Positions 22,015 through 32,786 of a stretch of DNA of 42,351 nucleotides are shown here, piece after piece. Numbering within the stretch: position 1 is the first letter of the stretch; each line of letters opens with the position of its first letter. The translations under genes and the position numbers were made by a program. Source of the DNA: an uncultured Bacteroidales bacterium (GTDB lineage Bacteria; Bacteroidota; Bacteroidia; Bacteroidales; F082); the NCBI GenBank assembly GCA_900318465.1, contig ONKQ01000043.1, positions 1 through 42,351 of the forward strand, written 5' to 3'. The notes below the pieces were generated by a model. The model ran no database searches, was not told the DNA's origin, and worked only from the letters and a program-made list of their open reading frames with translations.

Positions 22015-24578
22015 GCGACAGGGGCTTCTTCAAGGATTTTTTGCTCGATGGGGATGACCTTGGCGATGGTTTCCTCGCCATTTTCGGCCAAGTCAATGCT
22101 GATGAGGTCGCCGATGTGGAGATTGGCGGAAATGATGGCCTCGGCCAAAACATCTTCCACATATTTTTGGACGGCGCGTTTCAGCGGACGGGCGCCATAC
22201 TGTTCGTCCCAGCCCTTTTCGGAGATGAAGTCCAAAGCCTTTTCGGTGAGTTCGATCTTGTAACCCATCTCCTCAACACGTTTCACCACCTGACGGATTT
22301 CGATGCCGATAATCTTGTGGATGTCCTTCTTTTCCAATGAGTTGAACATCACCACGTCGTCAACACGATTCAAAAATTCAGGGGCGAAAGTGCGTTTCAA
22401 GGCATTGTCGATGACGCTCTGCGAATACTCGTTCTTGGCGTTGAGTTTGGCCTGCGTGCCAAAACCAACCCCCTGACCGAAGTCCTTCAACTGGCGTGAA
22501 CCAATGTTGGAGGTCATAATGATGATGGTATTCTTGAAGTCGACCTTACGGCCCAGACTGTCTGTCAATTGGCCGTCGTCAAGGACTTGAAGGAGCAGGT
22601 TGAATACATCAGGATGGGCCTTCTCGATTTCGTCCAAAAGGACGATGGAGTAGGGCTTACGGCGCACTTTTTCAGTGAGTTGGCCGCCCTCTTCGTAACC
22701 GACATATCCGGGAGGCGCACCTACGAGGCGCGACACGGCAAACTTCTCCATGTATTCGCTCATGTCGATGCGAATCAGAGCGTCCTCAGAGTCAAAGAGA
22801 TACTTTGCCAGTACTTTGGCCAAATAGGTTTTTCCAACACCCGTAGGTCCGAGGAAAATGAACGATCCGATGGGCTTGCCGGGGTCTTTCAATCCGGCAC
22901 GGTTGCGGCGGATGGCCTTGGTCACCTTCTTGATGGCCTCGTCTTGACCAATGACAGTACCCGCCAACTCGCTTTCCATGCTCATAAGGCGGTCGCCTTC
23001 GTTCTTGGCGATGCGCTGCACCGGTACCCCAGTCATCATGGCGACGACTTCAGCGACGTTCTGCTCGGTAACCACCTGACGGTGAGCCACCACGTTCTTG
23101 TCCCATTCCTGCTTGACTTTTTCCAAGCGGGCAAGAATCTTCACCTCTTCGTTGCGGTACATGCCGGCTTCCTCAAACTTCTGCTCGCTGATGGCAGCTT
23201 TCTTGTCTTTGCGCACCTCTTCGAGGCGGCTCTCCAACTCGGTAATCTCAGCTGGCACATCAATGTTCTTGATGTGGACACGGGCACCCGCTTCGTCCAA
23301 GGCGTCAATGGCCTTGTCGGGCAGGTGGCGGTCGGTAAGGTAGCGGTCGGTGAGTTTCACGCAGGCTTCGATGGCCTCAGGAGTGTATTTCACCAAATGA
23401 TGGTCCTCGTATCTAGGCTTAATATTGTTCAAAATCTCAACGGTCTCCTCTGGTGTGGTCGGCTCGACAAGAATCTTTTGGAAACGGCGTTCCAAGGCGC
23501 CGTCTTTCTCGATATATTGGCGATATTCGTCCAAGGTGGTGGAGCCAATGCACTGCAACTCGCCACGAGCCAAGGCAGGCTTGAACATATTGCTGGCATC
23601 GAGTGAACCGTTGGCATTGCCTGCACCTACAAGAGTGTGAATCTCGTCGACGAAGAGGATGATGTCGCGGTTGGCGGTAAGCTCATTCAAGATGCCTTTG
23701 ATGCGTTCCTCGAACTGGCCGCGGTATTTAGTGCCAGCCACCACCGAGCCAAGGTCGAGCATGACAACACGCTTGTCGAGCAAAGTGCGAGGCACACGGT
23801 GTTGCACGATGCGAAGAGCCAATCCCTCAGCGATGGCCGACTTGCCCACACCGGGTTCACCTATTAATATTGGGTTGTTCTTCTTGCGTCGGCTTAGGAT
23901 TTGTGCGATGCGCTCCAACTCGCGCTCACGACCCACAATGGGGTCTAAACGGTTCTCCTCGGCGGCCTTGGTCAAATCACGGCCAAAGTTGTCGAGAACA
24001 GGGGTTTTGCTTTTGATGTTGCTGGTTTTCTTGGGTTTCTCGGGTTGCGGTGGCACCTCTTCCATGATGTCGTCCGTGTTGTCATCGTCATAAAGACTGT
24101 TTGCGGACTGTTTTTCGTCAGAAGGCAACTCATTACCCATTGATTGATTGTAGCGAATCAACTCGGCTTTGAAATTGTCGTAGTCAATTCCTTCAAACTC
24201 AAGGTTTTGGGATATGATATTGTTTTTTTCGTGCAAGATGGCGAGCATGAGGTGTTCGGAGCGCACCATCTCGGAATGAAACTCCTTGGCGATGATATAG
24301 GTAAACTTCAGCACACGCTCGGCCTGCTTGGTAAGGGGCAAGGCGAAGTTGTTGCTGGGTGTTGCATTAAAGGTGCGCACCGAAGCCTCCAACTTTTTCG
24401 TGAAGACTTCGATATTGAGATTGAGGTTTTCCAACATTTTGATGGCCACGCTGCCGCCGTCCTTCAACATGCCGAGAAAAAGATGTTCCAAACCCACGTA
24501 TGCGTTGCCAAGGCGTTTCGCTTCCTCGTGACTGAGTGACAAAATGTCACGAACCCTTGGCGAGAATTTTGCATCCAT
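22011..24578 (-). CDS. clpC: ATP-dependent Clp protease ATP-binding subunit ClpC
   Basis: An 855-residue Hsp100 unfoldase. Two Clp-N repeats fill residues ~1-145, with an acidic linker at 160-180. D1 has Walker A GEPGVGKS (240-247) and FVDEIHTL; a short middle domain ([12 protein letters not shown]...) is of ClpC rather than ClpB length; D2 has GPTGVGKT (near 570) and [12 protein letters not shown]. The VGFGT loop after [10 protein letters not shown] is the ClpP-docking motif, so it should work with ClpP. The ClpS adaptor is encoded at 7847. A -7 box TACCTTTG lies at 24660-24653. The following cca gene overlaps by ATGA. Confidence 0.95.
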   Translation of the reverse strand: MDAKFSPRVRDILSLSHEEAKRLGNAYVGLEHLFLGMLKDGGSVAIKMLENLNLNIEVFTKKLEASVRTFNATPSNNFALPLTKQAERVLKFTYIIAKEFHSEMVRSEHLMLAILHEKNNIISQNLEFEGIDYDNFKAELIRYNQSMGNELPSDEKQSANSLYDDDNTDDIMEEVPPQPEKPKKTSNIKSKTPVLDNFGRDLTKAAEENRLDPIVGRERELERIAQILSRRKKNNPILIGEPGVGKSAIAEGLALRIVQHRVPRTLLDKRVVMLDLGSVVAGTKYRGQFEERIKGILNELTANRDIILFVDEIHTLVGAGNANGSLDASNMFKPALARGELQCIGSTTLDEYRQYIEKDGALERRFQKILVEPTTPEETVEILNNIKPRYEDHHLVKYTPEAIEACVKLTDRYLTDRHLPDKAIDALDEAGARVHIKNIDVPAEITELESRLEEVRKDKKAAISEQKFEEAGMYRNEEVKILARLEKVKQEWDKNVVAHRQVVTEQNVAEVVAMMTGVPVQRIAKNEGDRLMSMESELAGTVIGQDEAIKKVTKAIRRNRAGLKDPGKPIGSFIFLGPTGVGKTYLAKVLAKYLFDSEDALIRIDMSEYMEKFAVSRLVGAPPGYVGYEEGGQLTEKVRRKPYSIVLLDEIEKAHPDVFNLLLQVLDDGQLTDSLGRKVDFKNTIIIMTSNIGSRQLKDFGQGVGFGTQAKLNAKNEYSQSVIDNALKRTFAPEFLNRVDDVVMFNSLEKKDIHKIIGIEIRQVVKRVEEMGYKIELTEKALDFISEKGWDEQYGARPLKRAVQKYVEDVLAEAIISANLHIGDLISIDLAENGEETIAKVIPIEQKILEEAPVA

Positions 24579-24652
24579 ATAATTCTAATTCGTTTATTTC
24601 CAACTGTTTAATAAAAAATCGCAAGAGCATCCTCTTCAGGATTTTTGCGGTG

Positions 24653-24660
24653 CAAAGGTA
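24653..24660 (-). promoter_or_regulatory. -7 box of clpC
   Basis: Minus-strand TACCTTTG, about 75 bp before the clpC ATG. It would drive clpC-cca-miaA-smpB. No good TTTG is visible at -33, where the sequence is GC-rich. Confidence 0.45.
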
Positions 24661-24737
24661 CAAACAAAAAACGCGCCGCGCCACTTTTTTACATCTTTTC
24701 AAGATTATCACTATGAAGCGGAACAAAATCTGCTTTT

Positions 24738-24771
24738 TTTGTAAATACAATCGAAATTTTCCCTATCTTTG
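24738..24771 (+). promoter_or_regulatory. gyrA promoter
   Basis: TATCTTTG (-7) at 24764-24771 with TTTG (-33) at 24738-24741, 22-bp spacer. The ATG follows at 24809. This sits back-to-back with the clpC promoter in the 230-bp divergent interval. Confidence 0.55.
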
Positions 24772-24808
24772 CACCCTTATTTAAAATAGCGAAAACTAAA
24801 CCCAGAAA

Positions 24809-26443
<1,635 letters not shown>

Positions 26444-26547
26444 CCGAATACCGTGTTCAAAGTCGTGGCGGCAAAGGCTCGAAAGGCTCCGCCACCCGCG
26501 ACACCGACTTTATCGAGCACATCTTCACGGCCACCAACCATAACCAT

Positions 26548-27438
26548 TTGCTTTTCTTCACCGAACAGGGTAAGTGCTACAAACTCAGGGCTTTCGAGAT
26601 TCCTGAAGAGGGCAAGAACAGCAAAGGCCGCGCCATCCAGAACCTGTTGCCACTTGACAAGGATAACAAGGTGATGGCCTACCTCAACGTGAAGAGCATG
26701 AGCGACGAGGAATACCTTGAAAACAATTACATCATCCTCTGCACCAAAAAGGGCATCATCAAGAAGACCAATTTGGCCGCCTATAAAAACATCCGTCAGA
26801 ATGGCATCATCGCCGTCAATATTCGCGAAGACGACCAACTGCTTGAGGCTTGCCTCACCAGTGGCAACGACGAGGTGCTGATGGCCGTGCGCTCTGGCAA
26901 AGCTGTCCGCTTCAACGAACAGACCGTCCGCCCGATGGGTCGTACCGCTACGGGCGTGAAAGCCATTACATTAGGCTCGCCAGAAGACGAAGTCATTGGC
27001 ATGGTTTGCATCAACGATCCGCAACAGACCGTCTTGGTGGTCTCCGAGAAGGGCTTCGGCAAACGCTCCGACATCGACGACTACCGCATCACCAACCGTG
27101 GCGCGAAGGGTGTCAAGACTTTGAACATCACGGACAAGACCGGAGACCTCATTGCCATCAAGGGCGTGACCGACAACGACGACTTGATGATTATCAACAA
27201 GTCGGGCATCGTTATCAGAATGGCAGTCAGTAAGTTGCGCGTGATGGGTCGTGCCACCCAAGGCGTGAAACTCATCGACTTGCGTGGTACTGACGAAATC
27301 GCAGCCGTCACCAAGGTTGACCATGAGGACGAACCCGAAGACGCAGAGGTTGTTGAGCCGACTGTTGAACCTGTAGAGGGCACCGAAGAACCCAACAACG
27401 ATGTGGAAAATTCCACAGAAAACACTTTGGAACAATAA
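26548..27438 (+). CDS. gyrA: DNA gyrase subunit A, C-terminal β-pinwheel part (downstream fragment)
   Basis: The 296-codon open frame from ATG 26548 encodes the GyrA C-terminal domain: repeated blades such as KVMAYLNVKSMSDEEYLENNYIILCTKKGIIKKT, VRSGKAVRFNEQTVRPMGRTATGVKAITL and KTLNITDKTGDLIAIKGV, then an acidic, low-complexity tail (VEPTVEPVEGTEEPNND). True homology starts about 30 codons earlier, at 26451-26460, with VQSRGGKGSKGSATRD, which holds the GyrA box (QSRGGKG for the usual QRRGGKG). That segment is separated from the N-terminal part only by the 29-bp duplication. Independent translation from 26548 is doubtful; it is best read as the second half of one broken gyrA gene. Confidence 0.85.
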   Translation: MLFFTEQGKCYKLRAFEIPEEGKNSKGRAIQNLLPLDKDNKVMAYLNVKSMSDEEYLENNYIILCTKKGIIKKTNLAAYKNIRQNGIIAVNIREDDQLLEACLTSGNDEVLMAVRSGKAVRFNEQTVRPMGRTATGVKAITLGSPEDEVIGMVCINDPQQTVLVVSEKGFGKRSDIDDYRITNRGAKGVKTLNITDKTGDLIAIKGVTDNDDLMIINKSGIVIRMAVSKLRVMGRATQGVKLIDLRGTDEIAAVTKVDHEDEPEDAEVVEPTVEPVEGTEEPNNDVENSTENTLEQ

Positions 27439-27490
27439 TTGCATAGAGATAATACAAAACGAAATTGTCAAACTTTAAATAATTGGAAAA

Positions 27491-28660
27491 ATGAAAAAAG
27501 TAATGATTTTGCTCGCCATCATCCTTACAGCCAACGTAATGATGGCCCAAAAGAAAGACAGAACCGATGCTTTCATGTACAACAAGAATGGCCAATACGA
27601 CAAGGCCATGGTATCCATTGAAAAGTGCATCAACCACGAACAGTTCCTCGGCCAAAAGCCAGATTGGCAGGCTGAAGCATGGCTCTATCGTGCCGTCATC
27701 TACCAAAACGTCATCCAGTCGGGCGACGAGAAGCTGATGGCTCAAGCCCCCGATGCCCGCGAGAAGGTGTTCGAATCGCTGATGAAGTGTATGGAAAACA
27801 AGGATTTCTTCGAAGAAAACAAACAGGACATCTACCAACGTGTTGGTGCCGTGATGACTTCCTACTACAACGACGGATCAGCTGCCTTTGAAAAGCAAGA
27901 CTATGCTACGGCTGCCGTTTCGCTGAAGAAAGCCTATGACATTGCCAAGTCGCTTGGTAGCCCCGAGGCAAGCGAAATGATGAAGTATGCCGCCTATGCC
28001 TGCATCAAGGACAAGAACTTTGACCAAGCCATCGAGTACTACACTGAACTGCAAAACGACGGCTATTACGGTGAGGATCTTTACTACAACCTTGCCAGTG
28101 CCTACATCAACAAGGGTGACAAAGACAAGGCTGCCGAAGTCATCGCCGCCGGTCTCGCCAAGTATCCCAACAGCGACATGCTTATCCGCGAGAACGTCAA
28201 CCTGAAGCTTTCGGAAGGCAAGGGTACCGAAGCCGTTGCCGACCTTGAGAAGCTGCTTGAGGCTCGTCCCGACGACTACACACTGATGTTCGCCCTCGGC
28301 ACCATCTACGGCGACGACACCAAGGACATCTATGACGGTGACAAGGCTGTCAACTACTACATGCAGGCCATCAACACCAAGCCCGACTACTACGATGCCA
28401 TCTACAACCTTGGCGCTCTCTACATCAACATGTCGAACAAGATTAAGGAACAGGCAGACGAAATCACTGGTTTCTCGAAGGCTGAGATGGAACAATATGA
28501 CAAACTGATTCAAGAGGCTAACGCCCTGATTGAAACTGGTCTGCCGTATGTGAAACAGGCTTACGAAGCCCAGCCTACTCCCGAAGTCAAGCAAGTTCTG
28601 AAGTCAATGTATGTCCGACTCAACATGACTGAAGAGTTGAAGGCCTTGGAAGGCGAATGA
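27491..28660 (+). CDS. Exported tetratricopeptide-repeat protein
   Basis: A 389-residue protein with a signal peptide (MKKVMILLAIILTANVMMAQ) and at least five TPR-like helical pairs: FMYNKNGQYDKAMVSIEKCI, YYNDGSAAFEKQDYATAAVSLKKAYDIA, KYAAYACIKDKNFDQAIEYYTEL, YYNLASAYINKGDKDKAAEVIAAGL, and DKAVNYYMQAINTKPDYYDAIYNLGALYIN. Such periplasmic TPR proteins serve as scaffolds; no partner is evident. It follows gyrA by 52 bp without an obvious promoter and ends just before a strong bidirectional terminator. Confidence 0.8.
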   Translation: MKKVMILLAIILTANVMMAQKKDRTDAFMYNKNGQYDKAMVSIEKCINHEQFLGQKPDWQAEAWLYRAVIYQNVIQSGDEKLMAQAPDAREKVFESLMKCMENKDFFEENKQDIYQRVGAVMTSYYNDGSAAFEKQDYATAAVSLKKAYDIAKSLGSPEASEMMKYAAYACIKDKNFDQAIEYYTELQNDGYYGEDLYYNLASAYINKGDKDKAAEVIAAGLAKYPNSDMLIRENVNLKLSEGKGTEAVADLEKLLEARPDDYTLMFALGTIYGDDTKDIYDGDKAVNYYMQAINTKPDYYDAIYNLGALYINMSNKIKEQADEITGFSKAEMEQYDKLIQEANALIETGLPYVKQAYEAQPTPEVKQVLKSMYVRLNMTEELKALEGE

Positions 28661-28685
28661 TCACGAAGTACAAATAGCTCAAATA

Positions 28686-28720
28686 AAAAGAGCCTCGCCA
28701 AAAACGAGGCTCTTTTTTTA
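28686..28720. terminator. Bidirectional intrinsic terminator
   Basis: agagcctcg, a 7-nt loop (ccaaaaa), then cgaggctct: a perfect 9-bp stem followed on the plus strand by a run of T and preceded by A-rich sequence that gives a T-run on the minus strand. It serves the TPR gene and the convergent GH109 gene. Confidence 0.9.
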
Positions 28721-28739
28721 TGCTTGGAAAAGGAGAACT

Positions 28740-30164
28740 TTATTGCGCGTGTTTATAACCTTGCACCTTGTTCCAGTCGCCGCGCGTGAAGTCGGGCATG
28801 GCGACGGGCATACCACCGTTGGCGATGGAGGCTGCCGTCAGCTCGCCGAGGCATGACCATTCGGCGGCATCGTACACGTCTTGGTCAAGCGGCAAACCAT
28901 GTTGCAGGCAGTAAATCAGGCGGTAGTCCATGATGAAGTCCATGCCGCCATGTCCGCCCACTTCCTTTGCCTTGGCTTCGATTTCCTTCGCGATGGGGTG
29001 TAGGTATTCAGCTAAAATCTTGTCACGTACCGCAGTAGGCACAAAAGCATGAGGATTAAGATGCTGGTCTGCATCAAGGAAGCCCTCTGGCAGTTTGTCC
29101 TCAAGGATGGTGAAGCCTTCCACGGGGTACTTGTTGGCGAAGCCTTCAGTACCAGTCAGTTGGAACAAACGGTTGTAGGGACGATAGGTGTAGACATCAT
29201 GTTCGATGAGCAAAGTCTTGCCTTTTTCGGTTTGAATCATGGTCGTCGTCATGTCGCCGTTTGCGAAGTCGTCGACGCCCATCATTTCCTTGGCGATTTT
29301 CTTTCCGTTGTAGGACGGCGTTCCCATGGCCACGAGGGTCTTCATGCGGTCGCCACGGTGAATGTTGAAAGCTTGGCAGAGAGGTCCGAGGCCGTGGGTG
29401 GGGTAGACATCACCGACATGGCTCTGGTTGAACTCAAGGCGCCAATTTTCGTAGTAATCGTGCCAATAAGGCTCCAGGTTGTGGATGTAGGCGCCTTCGC
29501 CGTGGATGAGTTCGCCGAGTATGCCTTGTTGGGCAAGGTTGAGGGCGGTCAGTTCAAAAAAGTCGTAGCAGCAATTTTCAAGCATCATGCAATGGCGTTG
29601 GGTTTGCTCGGCCACGTCGACGAGTTGCCAACACTCTTCAATGGAAGTGGCAGCAGGCACCTCAACGGCCACATGCTTGCCGTGTTGCATGGCGTAGACC
29701 GCCATCTCCACATGGGTCTGCCAGTTGGTGCAGATGTAGACGAGGTCGATGTCGTCGCGTTCACACAATTCGCGCCAGGCTTCGCGACCCGTGTAGGCAG
29801 CAGCGCGAGGCAGGCCTTTGGCTTCGAGGATGTCGGTTTGGACTTTCTCGACGCGGTCAGGCTCGATGTCACACAATGCGACAACGGTCACGCCGTCGAT
29901 GTAAGTCATGCGGTCGACGGCATCCGGACCACGCATCCCAAGGCCGATGAAACCGATGCGGACATTCTCAATCGGGTCGACGGCAAATTGCAGGACGCTC
30001 TTTTGTCCTTCAATACGTTGCGGCTCGTCAAACACAATGGTGTTGTGGACGATAGAGTAATTTCCCACGCGCACCTGTTCTTGGGATGATGATTGTTGGT
30101 TGCATGAGGTGGCCAAAGTCAGTAAAACCAGGCCAACGATGAGGTGTAAAAACTTGTTTTTCAT
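28740..30164 (-). CDS. Gfo/Idh/MocA-type glycoside hydrolase family 109 lipoprotein (alpha-N-acetylgalactosaminidase)
   Basis: A 474-residue protein with a lipoprotein signal (LVLLTLATSCNQQ, Cys21). The NAD-binding Rossmann domain starts NVRIGFIGLGMRGPDAVDRM and continues VVALCDIEPDRV, VYICTNWQTHVEMAVYAMQHGKHVAVEVP. The C-terminal domain has NIHRGDRM, WRLEFNQSHVGDVYPTHGLGP, and the GH109 signature GGHGGMDFIMDYRLIYCL with LPLDQDVYDAAEWSCL. GH109 enzymes use an NAD-assisted elimination to release terminal alpha-GalNAc, for example from blood-group A or mucin O-glycans. The lipid anchor suggests a periplasmic or surface location. It is divergent from the N-acetylhexosamine kinase gene. A -7 box TATTTTTG lies at 30215-30208 on this strand. 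Confidence 0.88.
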   Translation of the reverse strand: MKNKFLHLIVGLVLLTLATSCNQQSSSQEQVRVGNYSIVHNTIVFDEPQRIEGQKSVLQFAVDPIENVRIGFIGLGMRGPDAVDRMTYIDGVTVVALCDIEPDRVEKVQTDILEAKGLPRAAAYTGREAWRELCERDDIDLVYICTNWQTHVEMAVYAMQHGKHVAVEVPAATSIEECWQLVDVAEQTQRHCMMLENCCYDFFELTALNLAQQGILGELIHGEGAYIHNLEPYWHDYYENWRLEFNQSHVGDVYPTHGLGPLCQAFNIHRGDRMKTLVAMGTPSYNGKKIAKEMMGVDDFANGDMTTTMIQTEKGKTLLIEHDVYTYRPYNRLFQLTGTEGFANKYPVEGFTILEDKLPEGFLDADQHLNPHAFVPTAVRDKILAEYLHPIAKEIEAKAKEVGGHGGMDFIMDYRLIYCLQHGLPLDQDVYDAAEWSCLGELTAASIANGGMPVAMPDFTRGDWNKVQGYKHAQ

Positions 30165-30207
30165 ACTTAGAGAATTAATTTAATACGTTGAAACAAAGAT
30201 TTGTGGG

Positions 30208-30245
30208 CAAAAATAGGAAATATCCATTCAAAAACACTATTTTCG
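30208..30245. promoter_or_regulatory. Divergent promoters of the GH109 and N-acetylhexosamine kinase genes
   Basis: A minus-strand -7 box TATTTTTG at 30215-30208 faces the GH109 gene and a plus-strand near-consensus TATTTTCG at 30238-30245 faces the kinase gene. The two share the 120-bp interval 30165-30284, which fits joint regulation. No clear -33 elements. Confidence 0.4.
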
Positions 30246-30284
30246 CAAAAATTTTTACTTCGTAGAATCTAAAGATCTCATCCC

Positions 30285-31349
30285 ATGAACGAACTTTTCA
30301 ATATTGCCGGTCATTTCATCGACCCGAAAACCATCGAAAGCATTGCGCCTTTGGGCAACGGACTCATCAACGACACCTATAAAATAATGGTGCATGGCGA
30401 GCCGAAATATGTGCTCCAGCGCATCAACAATGCGGTCTTTACCGACGTTGACATGCTGCAAAACAACATTGAGACCGTCACCAACCACATTCGACAGAAA
30501 TATGAAAGCCAAGGCATCAAGGACATCAATCGTCGTGTGCTGCATTTACTGAAAGCAGATACGGGAAAGACTTATGTTGTTGAAAACGAACAATACTGGC
30601 GGGTGATGGACTTCATCGCCGACAGCTACACATACGAAGCCGTCACGCCGGAATATGCCTACTACGCAGGCCGATCTTTCGGTGATTTCGAGTCATTACT
30701 GACCGACCTCAAAGCTCCGATTGGAGAAATCATCCCTGACTTCCACAACATAGAGTTCCGCCTGAAACAGATGGAGGAAGCCATTGCCGAGGACAGAGTC
30801 GGACAAATGCGGGAGGTTGAGGTGCAGAAGTTTGTGGCGAAGATCAGGGAAGCGTCAGAACGTATGTGTTTGGGCGAGAGGCTTTATCGCGAGGGCAAGT
30901 TGCCGAAACGCATCTGCCATTGCGACACAAAGGTAAACAACATGCTGTTTGACAAGGACGGTAATGTATTGTGCATCATCGACTTGGACACTATTATGCC
31001 AAGTTTTGTCTTCTCCGATTATGGCGACTTCTTGCGCTCGGCGGCCAACACAGGTGCCGAAGACGACCCCGATTTGGACAATATCCATTTCAACATGGAG
31101 ATTTTCGAGGCCTTTACAAAGGGTTATTTGGAAGGCACCAAGTCGTTTTTGCTGCCCATCGAGAGGGAGAACCTGCCATACGCGGCCACGCTATTCCCCT
31201 ATATGCAAGCTGTACGTTTCCTCACGGACTACATCAACGGCAACACCTATTATAAAATAAAGTATCCGCATCACAATCTGGTGCGAACACGGGCACAATG
31301 GCGACTGTTTGAGGAGACAGAAAAGAGCCTCGCTGGAGTCAAGTTATGA
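30285..31349 (+). CDS. N-acetylhexosamine 1-kinase-like phosphotransferase (NahK-like)
   Basis: A 354-residue APH-fold kinase. The ATP-binding N-lobe has LGNGLINDTYKI and KYVLQRIN. The catalytic loop is HCDTKVNNMLFD, with the metal site IDLDTIMPSFVFSDYGDFLRSAANTGAEDDP and the C-terminal FPYMQAVRFLTDYINGNTYYKI...HNLVRTRAQWRLFE. These segments closely resemble NahK of bifidobacteria, which makes GalNAc-1-P and GlcNAc-1-P in host-glycan salvage. Cytosolic. Divergent from the GH109 alpha-GalNAc-releasing enzyme, so it likely phosphorylates the sugar that enzyme frees. A terminator follows immediately. Confidence 0.85.
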   Translation: MNELFNIAGHFIDPKTIESIAPLGNGLINDTYKIMVHGEPKYVLQRINNAVFTDVDMLQNNIETVTNHIRQKYESQGIKDINRRVLHLLKADTGKTYVVENEQYWRVMDFIADSYTYEAVTPEYAYYAGRSFGDFESLLTDLKAPIGEIIPDFHNIEFRLKQMEEAIAEDRVGQMREVEVQKFVAKIREASERMCLGERLYREGKLPKRICHCDTKVNNMLFDKDGNVLCIIDLDTIMPSFVFSDYGDFLRSAANTGAEDDPDLDNIHFNMEIFEAFTKGYLEGTKSFLLPIERENLPYAATLFPYMQAVRFLTDYINGNTYYKIKYPHHNLVRTRAQWRLFEETEKSLAGVKL

Positions 31350-31377
31350 AAAAAGGCGCGACGTGTCGCGCCTTTTT
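31350..31377. terminator. Bidirectional intrinsic terminator
   Basis: An A-run, then ggcgcgac-gt-gtcgcgcc, then a T-run: a perfect 8-bp stem directly after the kinase stop, able to act for the convergent rubrerythrin gene as well. Confidence 0.9.
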
Positions 31378-31396
31378 CATGTCTCGGAATCGGGAT

Positions 31397-31936
31397 TTAA
31401 TAATTCTCAGCCTTGATTTGGAAGAAGGCTTGCGGGTGGTTGCACACGGGGCAGATTTGCGGCGCCTTCTTACCGATGACGATATGGCCGCAGTTGGCGC
31501 ATTGCCAAACGGTGTCACCCTCGCGTGAGAAGACGATGCCGTCTTCAATGTTCTTCAAAAGTTTGCGGTAACGTTCCTCGTGTTCCTTCTCGATGGCCGC
31601 GACCATCTCAAACAGTTTGGCAATCTTGGTGAAACCTTCCTCGCGGGCGGTCTCGGCCATGCCTGCGTACATGTCAGTCCACTCGTAGTTTTCGCCGTCG
31701 GCGGCGTCCTTGAGGTTGGTCATCGTGTCCGGAATGTCGTCATTATGAAGGAGTTTGAACCAAATCTTGGCGTGTTCCTTCTCGTTGTTGGCCGTTTCCT
31801 CAAAGAGGTCGGCGATTTGGTTGTAGCCTTCCTTGCGAGCTTTGGAGGCGTAGTAGGTGTACTTGTTGCGGGCTTGCGATTCGCCAGCAAATGCAGCCAT
31901 CAGGTTGGCTTCTGTTTTTGAGCCTTTCAGATCCAT
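31397..31936 (-). CDS. rbr: Rubrerythrin
   Basis: A 179-residue rubrerythrin. The ferritin-like di-iron domain has [28 protein letters not shown] (ExxH), AETAREEGF and [15 protein letters not shown] (ExxH). The C-terminal rubredoxin domain has [10 protein letters not shown] and [12 protein letters not shown], giving the FeS4 site. It reduces hydrogen peroxide in anaerobes. The promoter is an excellent match to consensus (below). It is divergent from a 3'-5' exonuclease and convergent with the kinase. Confidence 0.95.
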   Translation of the reverse strand: MDLKGSKTEANLMAAFAGESQARNKYTYYASKARKEGYNQIADLFEETANNEKEHAKIWFKLLHNDDIPDTMTNLKDAADGENYEWTDMYAGMAETAREEGFTKIAKLFEMVAAIEKEHEERYRKLLKNIEDGIVFSREGDTVWQCANCGHIVIGKKAPQICPVCNHPQAFFQIKAENY

Positions 31937-32020
31937 TTTTAAATTGTTTAGTTGTTGATATTGAATAAGTTATAGAATTTTGACATTTGAAAAGGGCAGG
32001 AGTGACCCTCCAATTTTGGG

Positions 32021-32051
32021 CAAAGGTAGCATATTTTTTCGGAACGGCAAA
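32021..32051 (-). promoter_or_regulatory. Rubrerythrin promoter
   Basis: Minus-strand TTTG (-33) at 32051-32048, 19-bp spacer, TACCTTTG (-7) at 32028-32021: a near-perfect Bacteroidota promoter. It gives a leader of about 80 nt before the ATG at 31936. Confidence 0.7.
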
Positions 32052-32061
32052 TGAATTTCCG

Positions 32062-32069
32062 TAATTTTG
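32062..32069 (+). promoter_or_regulatory. -7 box of the exonuclease gene
   Basis: TAATTTTG, 9 bp before the ATG at 32078. If used, transcription starts at or next to that ATG, giving a leaderless or nearly leaderless mRNA. Confidence 0.4.
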
Positions 32070-32077
32070 CGCCCGAA

Positions 32078-32668
32078 ATGATTTGGAACCCAAATACGCA
32101 ACCGAAGGAAAGAATCAGGGGCGGCGGCGACTGGCCCGATGCCGAATGGCCGGGATATATCCCCAAGCATCATCTGCGCGACTTTGCCGCTATCGACTTT
32201 GAGGCTGCCAACGCCGAATTGACGAGTGTTTGCAGCATGGGCGTGGTCATTGTCAGGAATGATGAAATTGTCGACAGGTTCTACAGCCTTGTTCATCCTG
32301 TGCCGGACTATTACGATTTTTGGACGACTAAAGTACACGGAATCAAGAAGAAAGACACCGAGAACGCGGATATTTTTCCTGTGGTTTGGTATCAGGTGGC
32401 GCACAAGCTGAAGGGTTTGGCGATGGTGGCACATGGCAAGTCGTTTGATGAGCGTTGCCTGAAGGCGTTGCATAAGTATTACCGCATAAAATACCCGAAC
32501 TATCCGTTTTATTGCACGCATTTGGGTTCGCAGCAATTGGTGCCCGATGTGGAGAACCACAAATTGCAGACCGTGGCCTTGCATTTCGGCTATGACATAG
32601 AGAAAAACCACCACAATGCCTTGGCGGATGCTGAGGCTTGTGCGGTAATTGCGATGCATATTTTCTGA
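32078..32668 (+). CDS. DEDD-type 3'-5' exonuclease (DnaQ/polymerase III epsilon-like)
   Basis: A 196-residue exonuclease. ExoI is FAAIDFEAANAEL (DxE), ExoII is around GLAMVAHGKSFDERCL (D), ExoIII is NHHNALADAEACAVI (HxxxxxD), the arrangement of DnaQ-type DEDDh exonucleases. It is an isolated proofreading-type domain without a polymerase partner, so a DNA or small-RNA trimming role is as likely as replication. The ORF can start at 32051, but that ATG lies upstream of a -7 box; ATG 32078 keeps all motifs and is preferred. It is divergent from rubrerythrin. Confidence 0.8.
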   Translation: MIWNPNTQPKERIRGGGDWPDAEWPGYIPKHHLRDFAAIDFEAANAELTSVCSMGVVIVRNDEIVDRFYSLVHPVPDYYDFWTTKVHGIKKKDTENADIFPVVWYQVAHKLKGLAMVAHGKSFDERCLKALHKYYRIKYPNYPFYCTHLGSQQLVPDVENHKLQTVALHFGYDIEKNHHNALADAEACAVIAMHIF

Positions 32669-32754
32669 AAGACGTATGTCGCGTCTATTTTATCCATTTT
32701 ATCCAAAAATCATTTTATCCTTGCCTTTTCTGTATGTATTGAAAGTTTTTTTTA

Positions 32755-32762
32755 TACTTTTG
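32755..32762 (+). promoter_or_regulatory. -7 box of the capsule locus
   Basis: TACTTTTG, with transcription expected near 32770 and the UpxY-like ATG at 32787, so the leader is very short. No good -33 element. Confidence 0.45.
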
Positions 32763-32786
32763 CACGTTTTTAATAAAAGGACTGAA

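Noticed and set aside
22569-23606. 345-residue open frame on the plus strand
   Set aside because: Antisense shadow of clpC, with no recognisable domain.
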